Of a DNA stretch of 64,000 nucleotides, positions 32,041-39,881 are shown piece by piece. A program made the position numbers and the translations under genes. The stretch is taken from assembly GCF_040719145.1 (NCBI RefSeq), contig NZ_JBFDUZ010000001.1:1674001-1738000 (forward strand), given 5' to 3'. The notes beneath the pieces were generated by a model. It saw nothing but the letters and a program-made list of their open reading frames with translations, did not search any database and was not told the DNA's origin. Source of the DNA: Paenibacillus sp. JQZ6Y-1 (GTDB taxonomy: Bacteria; Bacillota; Bacilli; Paenibacillales; Paenibacillaceae). Position 1 is the first letter of the stretch. Each line of letters opens with the position of its first letter.

Positions 32041-33090
32041 ATGAAGTTTGCTTTATTTAGCCTAATGTCTAATATCCCGCATGCCCTGACCGGCGAGCAG
32101 TTGACCGATCAGCAGAAGTTTAACAATGTGCTGCGACAAGCCGAGCTGGCAGAGGAGCTTGGTTATGACGCATATGGAATTGGTGAACGTCATGGCGAGC
32201 CATTTCTGTCGTCTTCACCAGCGATTGTACTGACCGCTATCGCTGCACGTACTGCGCGCATTCGTCTGTTAACGACGGTAACCGTATTAAGCGTGCTGGA
32301 CCCAGTGCGGGTGGCGGAGGATTATGCGACGTTGGATCATCTGTCCGGCGGACGGCTGGAATTGATTATCGGCAAAGGCAATGATCCGCGCCATTATCCA
32401 TTGTTTGGCTTACAGGAGGAAGAGCAGTGGGATTCGATGGAAGAGCGGTATGAGCTATTGCGCCGATTATGGCGAGAGGAAAAGGTAACGTGGAGCGGGC
32501 GCTACCGTCCGGCGCTGCATGAGTTCACCAGTCAGCCACGTCCGTATCAGCGTCAGATTCCGATCTGGCATGGTAGTGCATCCAGTACACGCTCGACCGA
32601 ATTAGCAGCGCGCTATGGCGAGCCGATCTTTTCGTCCAATACGTTTCATCGACTGGATACATATCGTGATCTGATTGACCATTATCGAGAGCGGTTGGCG
32701 CATTATGGTCACGATCCATCACAGGCAATGGTGGGAGCTGGCGCTGGCGCACTATATCTGGCGGATACGGCGGAAGAAGCGATTCGTCGTTACCGTCCGT
32801 ATTATGATTCGTTTCAAGGTACAGATGCCGCCAAGCATAACAACAGCCCATTTCGTGGACTGGAAGACAATATTGCCAACGGACCTGCACTTGTTGGCAG
32901 TCCAGACCAAGTGATTGAGAAGATTCTATATTATCATCAAGCGTTTGGTCATCAAGTGTTGGGACTGAGTGTGGATGGTTTGACCGAATCGGAACAACAG
33001 GAGCAGCTGGAACGCTTCGCTACTGAGGTTGCGCCGATATTGCGTCGTGAGATTCCTTCTACCATATGGCAAAGTAAGCAGCTCATTTGA
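32041..33090 (+). CDS. LLM-class flavin-dependent oxidoreductase
   Basis: A 349-aa TIM-barrel protein of the bacterial luciferase-like monooxygenase superfamily, using reduced FMN or F420-like flavin. Family landmarks are YDAYGIGERHG, TAIAARTARIRLLTTV and the PVRVAEDYATLDHLSGGRLELIIGKG segment. The ATG at 32041 follows GGGAGG by 7 nt; an in-frame ATG at 32017 precedes that site. The substrate cannot be deduced. The stop codon lies inside the terminator stem. Confidence 0.9.
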   Translation: MKFALFSLMSNIPHALTGEQLTDQQKFNNVLRQAELAEELGYDAYGIGERHGEPFLSSSPAIVLTAIAARTARIRLLTTVTVLSVLDPVRVAEDYATLDHLSGGRLELIIGKGNDPRHYPLFGLQEEEQWDSMEERYELLRRLWREEKVTWSGRYRPALHEFTSQPRPYQRQIPIWHGSASSTRSTELAARYGEPIFSSNTFHRLDTYRDLIDHYRERLAHYGHDPSQAMVGAGAGALYLADTAEEAIRRYRPYYDSFQGTDAAKHNNSPFRGLEDNIANGPALVGSPDQVIEKILYYHQAFGHQVLGLSVDGLTESEQQEQLERFATEVAPILRREIPSTIWQSKQLI

Positions 33091-33100
33091 GCTGCTTTTT
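33077..33100 (+). terminator. Terminator overlapping the LLM stop codon
   Basis: GCAGCTCA / TGAGCTGC stem with a 2-nt loop and five T. The TGA stop (33088-33090) lies within the 3' arm, so terminating ribosomes would cover the hairpin. Confidence 0.88.
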
Positions 33101-33234
33101 GTGTTGTGCAGGTAGACACTGTTATGGAGTGATACCGATCCATCCATCTTTGTATGCAAACTGCAAAATGTATAATACAACCCTGCATTTTATCCATTTC
33201 AACCCTGCGCAAAATCCGTTACGATAGTCTTAAC

Positions 33235-33253
33235 GATAATGATTCTCATTATT
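33235..33253. promoter_or_regulatory. Fur box upstream of the siderophore-binding lipoprotein
   Basis: A 19-bp site matching GATAATGATAATCATTATC at 16 positions (GATAATGAT-T-CTCATTATT). It ends 29 nt before the start codon. Iron-dependent repression by Fur is expected. Confidence 0.85.
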
Positions 33254-33282
33254 AATGAAACAGGATACAGGGGGATTGTATA

Positions 33283-34281
33283 ATGAAGGGTTGGCAACAG
33301 GGCAATATTAGATCGCGGTATCAAATGGGGATCTGCGGTATAATTCTGATGATGATTCTGCTTGCAGGATGTAGTCAGACAGGAAGCGGTTCAGCCACCG
33401 CTACCGAAAATAACGGGCAACCGACTACACAAGTATCGACAACAGGCGAAGCTTCCGGTACTCATGAATACACCGATTATAAGGGCAATACGATGCAGAT
33501 TCCGGTTCATCCACAGCGTATCATTTCCATCGGTGGTGATGTAGGTGATCTATTGGCACTTGGCGTAGAACCGATCGGTGCGTCGCTTCAGGTCATTAAG
33601 GATCAGGTTGTTTATAAAGATCGTTTGCAGGGGATTGCAGATGTGGGCGAGCCAGTTGATCCAGAGAAGGTAGCTGCGTTAGCACCAGATCTAATTTTGG
33701 TGGATGGCAGTGGGCTTTATGATGAAATATATCCATCCTTGACTAAAATTGCACCCGTTGTACTGCTGGAGCGAACCGAAACGTATGAGCGCCTACGTAC
33801 AACTGCAGATGTGATCGGCAAACCAGATGCAGCTGAGCAATGGATCAAAGATTACGAAGCCCGTGCTCAAAAGGTAATAAGCAATCTGAATATTCCAAAA
33901 GGCGCGACAGCAACTGCCTTTTTACAAATTGGCAAGGATATGTACGTGATGGGCGATAATGGTCTATCCTCAACCTTGTATCACATTTTACAATTCAAAC
34001 CGAATGGTGGTGTACAAAAGCTAATAGATCAAAAAGAAAGCTTTGCTCAGATTGCAGGCGAATCGCTGCCAGATTATGCAGGAGACTGGTTGTTTATTTT
34101 GCATGATGATACGGATATATCCAATACGTCAGTACAAAGTATGCTGGACAGTGCGATATGGAAAACCGTTCCGGCAGTAAAGGAAGGGCATGTGTATACG
34201 CTCGCTTCGGAATGGAACTTCGATGATCCAATTACGCGTGACATGTTGCTCGATCAATTACCGACCATTATGAAAAAGTGA
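33283..34281 (+). CDS. Iron-siderophore ABC transporter substrate-binding lipoprotein
   Basis: A 332-aa class III periplasmic-type binding protein anchored on the outer face of the membrane, which captures Fe-siderophores for an ABC importer. The signal peptide ends in the lipobox LLAGC (Cys30), followed by a Ser/Thr-rich linker. The domain starts near residue 65, with PQRIISIGGDVGDLLALGVEPIG at ~80, and ends with DPITRDMLLDQLP. The Fur box upstream supports an iron role. No permease or ATPase gene is adjacent, so it must use a transporter encoded elsewhere. The neighbouring AraC regulator carries a homologous domain. Confidence 0.92.
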   Translation: MKGWQQGNIRSRYQMGICGIILMMILLAGCSQTGSGSATATENNGQPTTQVSTTGEASGTHEYTDYKGNTMQIPVHPQRIISIGGDVGDLLALGVEPIGASLQVIKDQVVYKDRLQGIADVGEPVDPEKVAALAPDLILVDGSGLYDEIYPSLTKIAPVVLLERTETYERLRTTADVIGKPDAAEQWIKDYEARAQKVISNLNIPKGATATAFLQIGKDMYVMGDNGLSSTLYHILQFKPNGGVQKLIDQKESFAQIAGESLPDYAGDWLFILHDDTDISNTSVQSMLDSAIWKTVPAVKEGHVYTLASEWNFDDPITRDMLLDQLPTIMKK

Positions 34282-34321
34282 TGGCATGAATCAGTAATAA
34301 GCAGAGATTTTATGTTTGACC

Positions 34322-34389
34322 ATGCACCTTCGATATGGACATTAGTCAGCCTAGCAGGTACACTAATGAACATTTGAAGGTGCATTTTA
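34322..34389 (+). terminator. Long terminator hairpin after the binding-protein gene
   Basis: ATGCACCTTC / GAAGGTGCAT with a nested CATTAGT/ACTAATG stem, then TTTTAT. Confidence 0.8.
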
Positions 34390-34441
34390 TATAGGTGAAG
34401 TGGCTATCACTGACAGCGTAGATAGCAGAGGAGCGATGGAC

Positions 34442-36688
34442 ATGAACAAAGCAACAACGAAGGAATCCTTTCGCTGGCATACATTATTTTGGCAGTATCG
34501 GTATTGCGTGTCCGTACATCCACAAGCGATCGGTCAATCTTTGGCATCTCAACGCGAGCGCACGAAGATGCAGCGTTTGCTAATGACTGGTAAGCAAGCG
34601 GTGACGATTCAGATTAGATTGGGAAATCAAGCTCAGCTATTTCATATAGAACAAGCAGACAATTCCATGTTGGAAAATGATTCTACTATTTCTGTCGCGC
34701 CATATAGTGCGGTATTGCTTCCGCCTCATTCGGTATATAGCATTCATGCAATCAGTGAATGTGGTGAAGATACTAGACAACAATATAATCCAGAGACTGC
34801 AAATACTTCAACAGAGGATAGCGACGCAAGCTGGGGGTATGAGTTAGGCTTTGAATATGATGATGATCGCGGTTATCATCAACGTAGTGAATCTAGTGAA
34901 TCTAGTGAATCTAGTGAATCTAGTGAATCCACAACTTGTGCAGAGCAGACAGATCACACAGATGACCTACATGCTTTGCAACAGCAGTCACTGTTGCCTT
35001 ATGGCATTCCGATTTCGTTGCATATTCAGAATGATATGCAGTCCACGTATAACATCTATGATGGATTACGGCAGCTACAGCAGGATGATGTCGTGCATTC
35101 TGCTGATCATCTGGATGAGTTCAATAGCTTGGATATACTTGAACATTTCGATGAGTCCGATGACATAAGTGAAATGGATAGTCTTCATAAAATGTCTCGT
35201 AATCTCATTGTGCAGCAGTGTATGTTGCAGGTCTTATTGCATCATGCTAGGACGAAGACACAAAATCAGGCGATAGCATCAGCTTTTGAGCGCAATCCGT
35301 TGCCGATGCTAACAGCAGACTCTATTACATTCCCCACACCACAACCCATGCAGCTTTACGAGGAGCAGCCGCATGAAGCGGTACAGCGGACCATTGATTA
35401 TATGCGGCAGCATTATCGCGAGCCGATTACAGTGGAGATGCTGCTGGATATGAGCGGCTTAGGACGCTGGCAGTATGGGCAGTTGTTTGTGCGATTATGT
35501 GGTTGTCGTCCGCTAGAATATCTCAATCATTTACGAATGGAGCGTGCCAAGGAGCTACTCGTATTGTCGAATGATTCATTGCGGGAGATTGCGAAGGCAG
35601 TCGGATTTAAGGACGAGTATTATTTTAGCCGTCGCTTTCGTCAATTGATGGGTATGCCGCCACGTCAATATATGAATCATCGCAAACCGCCGGATGGTGA
35701 AGGGGAAACATCTGAATATAGTGACACGTCATCCGAAGACTTGGTAAAAGGAACTACCATTACACACCATGCTGTCGAACATGAACAGTCTTCATCGTCG
35801 CCTAAGCGATCCTTACATTCATCGGATCATCAATCAATACCAGACAACCAGCGAATATCGCATCATCCGTTGCGAATTGTCGTGACTGGCAGTGGGCTTG
35901 GCGATCTGCTCTGGCTCGGAGTAGAGCCAGTAGGCGCTTCGTTGAAAATTGTCGGTGCGCAGGTCATTTATAGCGAGCGTATCAAGCATATTGCGGATGT
36001 TGGGACATATGGCGACCCAGATAAGATTGCCGCGTTGCGTCCCGATCTGATCATTCATGAGTACAGAGATCGTGAGCTAAGTCGGCAGTTGTCGAGTATT
36101 GCACCTGTGTATTTGACGTATCGTCATGATCCTGCACATGTACGACTACGGCAGATTGCTGGTTTAACAGGCAAAAAACGCGAAGCAGAGCAATGGATTC
36201 GTCAGCATCGTCAGCAATCGCGTCATCAATGGAAGCAATTAAAGCAGCAGCATGGACTGTCTTCTAGCGATCATCTGTTAACTGGGCTGGTGCTGATACA
36301 GATTCAGCAGCAATTGTATGTTATGGGGGCGCATGGGGTAGCGCTGACCTTGTATCAGCCATTTGCCCTGCGACCGCCGCAAGCGGTATCGAACATGATT
36401 GTAGAAGGGATTCCGTATCAATTAGTTCAGCCAGAGCAATTGGAACAATATCGGAGTGATTGGGTGGTCCTGCTTATCGAGCAAAATGAAGCGGAACGGC
36501 AGCAAGCAATGGAATTGATCGAAAGTACGGCTTGGCGCGAGGTACAGAAGCGGCATCCATTTCAGATTTATCTCGTAGATTCAAGCTTGAATTTTGACGA
36601 TGTGCTGACACGTGAAGTGTTGCTGAAGGAGCTGCCGACCTTATTTTCACCAACAGTCTCGATTACATCTGGTTTCGTTCAAGAGTAG
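34442..36688 (+). CDS. AraC-family activator fused to a siderophore-binding-protein-like domain
   Basis: A 748-aa cytosolic regulator. An N-terminal variable region (1-290) contains a Ser/Glu repeat (five SES units, about 149-163). Two AraC helix-turn-helix motifs follow at about 310-410 (AVQRTIDYMRQHYREPITVE, then SLREIAKAVGFKDEYYFSRRF). After a polar linker, residues ~475-748 resemble the neighbouring binding lipoprotein, with GLGDLLWLGVEPVGASLKI mirroring its GDVGDLLALGVEPIGASLQV. Bacillus Btr has the same design: it binds ferri-bacillibactin and activates uptake genes. The ATG at 34442 lies 8 nt after AGAGGAG. It probably activates iron-siderophore genes, perhaps the lipoprotein gene itself. 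Confidence 0.92.
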   Translation: MNKATTKESFRWHTLFWQYRYCVSVHPQAIGQSLASQRERTKMQRLLMTGKQAVTIQIRLGNQAQLFHIEQADNSMLENDSTISVAPYSAVLLPPHSVYSIHAISECGEDTRQQYNPETANTSTEDSDASWGYELGFEYDDDRGYHQRSESSESSESSESSESTTCAEQTDHTDDLHALQQQSLLPYGIPISLHIQNDMQSTYNIYDGLRQLQQDDVVHSADHLDEFNSLDILEHFDESDDISEMDSLHKMSRNLIVQQCMLQVLLHHARTKTQNQAIASAFERNPLPMLTADSITFPTPQPMQLYEEQPHEAVQRTIDYMRQHYREPITVEMLLDMSGLGRWQYGQLFVRLCGCRPLEYLNHLRMERAKELLVLSNDSLREIAKAVGFKDEYYFSRRFRQLMGMPPRQYMNHRKPPDGEGETSEYSDTSSEDLVKGTTITHHAVEHEQSSSSPKRSLHSSDHQSIPDNQRISHHPLRIVVTGSGLGDLLWLGVEPVGASLKIVGAQVIYSERIKHIADVGTYGDPDKIAALRPDLIIHEYRDRELSRQLSSIAPVYLTYRHDPAHVRLRQIAGLTGKKREAEQWIRQHRQQSRHQWKQLKQQHGLSSSDHLLTGLVLIQIQQQLYVMGAHGVALTLYQPFALRPPQAVSNMIVEGIPYQLVQPEQLEQYRSDWVVLLIEQNEAERQQAMELIESTAWREVQKRHPFQIYLVDSSLNFDDVLTREVLLKELPTLFSPTVSITSGFVQE
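34886..34930 (+). repeat. In-frame 9-nt tandem repeat AGTGAATCT x5
   Basis: Four perfect copies and one with a final C. It encodes Ser-Glu-Ser units in the variable region of the AraC regulator. Length changes by whole units would keep the frame. Confidence 0.95.
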
Positions 36689-36722
36689 ATGTTGCTTTGA
36701 CATTCAACCAATCCTATATGTG

Positions 36723-36770
36723 GCAGTCGGTTTATTTCTTGTATAGGCGAGAAATAAACCGACTGCTTTT
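36723..36770 (+). terminator. Intrinsic terminator after the AraC regulator
   Basis: A long stem, GCAGTCGGTTTATTTC paired with GAAATAAACCGACTGC, then TTTT. Confidence 0.9.
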
Positions 36771-36946
36771 GGTGTACAGTCATCTCTGCGTAGCTATCGT
36801 TTCCTTCCGTAAACGACCATTGTATAAAAGTAAATGTAAAAGATTTTTCAGAACAAGAAGGGTAATATTCCTGTTTAGCGAATATCTTGTTAAGAAGGAT
36901 CAAAGTTCCATATTTGTATATACATATCTAAGGGTGAGGTGAACGC

Positions 36947-37243
36947 ATGAACCAATTTCATTGCATGAACCATCCAGACCGAGATGCTCTGCATCAATGC
37001 TCCCAATGCGGCAAGCCACTTTGCGAAGAGTGCTATGATTCTACAACAGGTGGGTGTCGTAACAATGACCATGCTGCTGTGCATCCTGCGCCTTTTCGTC
37101 CGCCTATGCCGCAACATTCGTTACCGTCGGCATCCAGTGGCAGCCGTGTCTTTTGGCAAATTGTAGTTGCGCTGCTCGCGGTTCTAGGCGGTATTGCATT
37201 GCTGCTGTTAGCGATCTGCGGAGCGATGATTTTCAGTTATTGA
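36947..37243 (+). CDS. Small zinc-finger (B-box-like) single-span membrane protein
   Basis: A 98-aa protein. Residues 1-40 form a B-box-like zinc finger (CMNHPDRDALHQCSQCGKPL, then CEECYD), with Cys and His spaced to bind one or two Zn. A Pro/Ser/His-rich linker follows, and residues ~70-96 form one membrane helix, so the finger would face the cytosol. GAGGTG lies 6 nt before the ATG. It is the first gene of a tandem cluster with the Lgt-like and radical SAM genes (112-nt gap to the next). Similar B-box/transmembrane proteins are common in Bacillota without assigned function. A scaffolding role is only a guess. Confidence 0.75.
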   Translation: MNQFHCMNHPDRDALHQCSQCGKPLCEECYDSTTGGCRNNDHAAVHPAPFRPPMPQHSLPSASSGSRVFWQIVVALLAVLGGIALLLLAICGAMIFSY

Positions 37244-37355
37244 TTCAGTTATTAAGAGATGTGGGCTTTATTCGAGTATGCGTAGGATATCGCAATACTG
37301 TCTATCAAGTCATTGGTATCCTTTTTTAGGATTAGGGGGGAAAAGGAGGCGTGCG

Positions 37356-38222
37356 ATGGAGTTTCCGGTGTATATTCATCTTGGCTCGCTGCGGATTCAC
37401 CCGCATGTTTTGTTTGAGACGCTATCTTATTTTATCGGATTTCGAATCTATCTGTGGACACGTCGTCCAAGTGGTATGTCCAAGCTCGTCAGCTTGCAGA
37501 TTCTAGCGGGTACGATTCTAGGTGCGGCGCTTGGTTCCAGATTGTTATTTTGGTTGGAAGATCCAGCAGCGACTTGGGCACAGCTTAGTCAAGGGCATCT
37601 GTTATGGGGTGGCAAGACGATTGTTGGCGGTCTGCTCGGTGGATTGATTGGTGTTGAACTCGCCAAGCGCTGGGCAGGATGGAAAAGCTCAACCGGTGAT
37701 GATTTTGCTTATCCGCTTATGATTGGCATGGCAATTGGGCGAATTGGCTGCTTTTTGACTGGGCTGGAAGATCGTACATATGGAGTGGCAACAACGTGGA
37801 TCACTGGTGTGGATTTTGGCGATGGAATTATGCGACATCCGACACAGCTGTATGAGATTGTATTTTTGCTGCTGCTGGCGGTGATATTGTATCCGCAATA
37901 CAAACGAAGTCGCGTGTTATATTCTTCATCTATTGCTGAACCTTCTTCAAGTATAGAGCAACCAGCTGTATCTAGTGATTCCCGATCGGATGCTGTACCT
38001 TACGAATCCGGTCGGCTGTTTCAGTGGTTTATGGCTTCGTATTTGCTGTTTCGCCTATTGATCGAATATATCAAGCCAACACCGCATCTGTATTGGGGAT
38101 TCAACAATATTCAATTGGCGTGCATTGTCGGAATACTATATTACGGTTGGTTGCTAAGCGGAAGAGGCAGAGGGAAACGCCTGCTTCGTCGTTCTACAGC
38201 TGCGTCTGGAGCTGTGAAATAA
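37356..38222 (+). CDS. Divergent Lgt-like (prolipoprotein diacylglyceryl transferase family) membrane protein
   Basis: A 288-aa protein with about seven membrane helices and the overall Lgt frame: GGKTIVGGLLGG (85-96), GRIGCFLTG (128-136) and HPTQLYE. Lgt moves diacylglyceryl from phosphatidylglycerol to lipoprotein Cys. Key Lgt residues are changed: the catalytic His of the HGG motif is Val90, and the Asn of GRxGN is Cys132, while the Arg (Arg129) and HPTQLYE are kept. It is therefore probably not the housekeeping Lgt but a paralogue acting on other lipids. AGGAGG lies 6 nt before the ATG at 37356; the longer frame from 37278 adds no family sequence. A radical SAM gene follows after 55 nt. 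Confidence 0.8.
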   Translation: MEFPVYIHLGSLRIHPHVLFETLSYFIGFRIYLWTRRPSGMSKLVSLQILAGTILGAALGSRLLFWLEDPAATWAQLSQGHLLWGGKTIVGGLLGGLIGVELAKRWAGWKSSTGDDFAYPLMIGMAIGRIGCFLTGLEDRTYGVATTWITGVDFGDGIMRHPTQLYEIVFLLLLAVILYPQYKRSRVLYSSSIAEPSSSIEQPAVSSDSRSDAVPYESGRLFQWFMASYLLFRLLIEYIKPTPHLYWGFNNIQLACIVGILYYGWLLSGRGRGKRLLRRSTAASGAVK

Positions 38223-38277
38223 ATGCATCGAATCAAGCATTGGATTACGCTTGACTACGATCAAGGAGGACTACATC

Positions 38278-39690
38278 ATGCCCAAAAATCGTCCATATCT
38301 GTATCATGAGCTAACGAATAGCATCTGTTCCACCTGTTATCGTAAGGTGGAAGCAAAGATTATCGAAGAGAATGGTCGCATGTATATGTTCAAGCGTTGT
38401 TTGGTGCATGGACCGGAAAAAGTATTGTTATCGACAGATGTAGCATATTATCATCGTACACGCGAGTTTATCAAGCCTTCCGAGATGCCGCTCGTCTGGA
38501 ATACGCCAATCAAGTATGGCTGCCCATATGACTGCGGATTATGCCCCGATCATGAACAGCATAGCTGTCTGACGCTGCTTGAAATTACGGATCATTGCAA
38601 TTTGCAGTGTCCGATCTGCTTTGCCGAATCGTCACCTCATCGTACCTCGTATCGTACGCTAGAGCATATTGCATTCATGCTGGATCGGATTGTAGAAAAT
38701 GAAGGCGAGCCGGATATTGTGCAAATTAGCGGCGGCGAACCGACACTGCATCCGCATTTTTTCGAGATTCTGGATATGTGCAAGGCGCGTCCGATCAAGC
38801 ATATTATGGTCAATACGAACGGGATTCGTATTGCTCGGGAACGCGAATTTGTCGCACGATTGGCAGAATATATGCCGGGCTTCGAGATTTATTTGCAGTT
38901 TGACAGCTTTGAGGCGCATGTATTGAAGGAGCTGCGCGGAGCGGATTTGCGCAGTATTCGTGAGCAAGCGATTGCGCATCTGAATGAATTCAATTTGTCG
39001 ACGACACTGGTCGTAACGTTGAAAAAAGACCTGAACGATCATGAGGTTGGCAGCATTATTCGTTACGGATTGGAGCAGCAGGCAGTGCGTGGAGTGACGA
39101 TTCAACCGATTCAGGCGGCGGGACGCTTGCAGGGCTATGATCCTGCGACCGATCGGTTGACAGTGAGCGAGGTACGGCAGATGATTATCGACCAGTCCGG
39201 TGTGTTTAATGCGGACGATATTTTACCTGTGCCTTGTCATCCTGACTGTCTAGCGATGGGCTATGCACTCAAGCTGAATGGGGAGGTATTGCCGTTAACA
39301 CGTATGATTGATCCCAATATTCTGTTGGAAGGCGATAGCAATACCATCGTATTTGAAAATGAACCAGCGATTCGCGGCAAGTTGTTTGAATTGCTATCCA
39401 CGGGTCATTCGCCTGTGTCCTCGGCGCTCTCGCTTAAAAGTCTACTATGTTGTCTGCCGCTTGCTGCTGTGCCAGAGAAGATCGTATACGACAATGTATT
39501 TCGCGTCATTATTATGCAGTTTTTGGATGCGTATAATTTTGATGTGCGTTCTGTGAAAAAGTCGTGTGTGCATATTGCTCATCCAGACGGACGGATTATT
39601 CCGTTTGACACGTACAATATGTTTTATCGGGATGATAAGGAGAAGCTGTTGGAGGAGCGCAAGCAGGAGATCGCTACGGCTTGGGATTGA
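38278..39690 (+). CDS. Radical SAM protein resembling tetraether lipid synthase (Tes/MJ0619-like)
   Basis: A 470-aa enzyme with a layered metal-centre layout. The N-terminus (about 15-50) has a rubredoxin-like CSTC...C...HG pattern. GCPYDCGLCPDH (about 90-101) supplies ligands for an auxiliary cluster. CNLQCPIC (C-x3-C-x2-C, about 119-126) is the radical SAM cluster, followed by QISGGEPTLHP (SAM-binding GGEP). Later Cys pairs (CHPDC, CC) could bind a further cluster. This order matches the MJ0619/Tes family, which couples lipid tails in archaea. AAGGAGG lies 8 nt before the ATG. Its tandem position with an Lgt-like lipid-handling protein supports a role on membrane lipids. The reaction itself is inferred. 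Confidence 0.75.
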   Translation: MPKNRPYLYHELTNSICSTCYRKVEAKIIEENGRMYMFKRCLVHGPEKVLLSTDVAYYHRTREFIKPSEMPLVWNTPIKYGCPYDCGLCPDHEQHSCLTLLEITDHCNLQCPICFAESSPHRTSYRTLEHIAFMLDRIVENEGEPDIVQISGGEPTLHPHFFEILDMCKARPIKHIMVNTNGIRIAREREFVARLAEYMPGFEIYLQFDSFEAHVLKELRGADLRSIREQAIAHLNEFNLSTTLVVTLKKDLNDHEVGSIIRYGLEQQAVRGVTIQPIQAAGRLQGYDPATDRLTVSEVRQMIIDQSGVFNADDILPVPCHPDCLAMGYALKLNGEVLPLTRMIDPNILLEGDSNTIVFENEPAIRGKLFELLSTGHSPVSSALSLKSLLCCLPLAAVPEKIVYDNVFRVIIMQFLDAYNFDVRSVKKSCVHIAHPDGRIIPFDTYNMFYRDDKEKLLEERKQEIATAWD

Positions 39691-39881
39691 TGATCGCATG
39701 GTTAAATATAGAATGCCCTATCATTTTATTTTGCCAAGTCGTAAGTATTCAGGAATATGCATAGAAGAACGATAATAATAAAGGGGTAGCCCGCTTGCTT
39801 GTGACCTATACATCCTTCAATGTGTGAGGTGAAGGCAGAGGGCGCTCACTACATAATCAGACCAAAGGGGAACGCACGTAG

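Noticed and set aside
31275-33090. GNAT and LLM genes as part of the P450 pathway
   Set aside because: Each is separated by a terminator or by a gap with its own ribosome binding site, and nothing in sequence ties them to fatty-acid hydroxylation.
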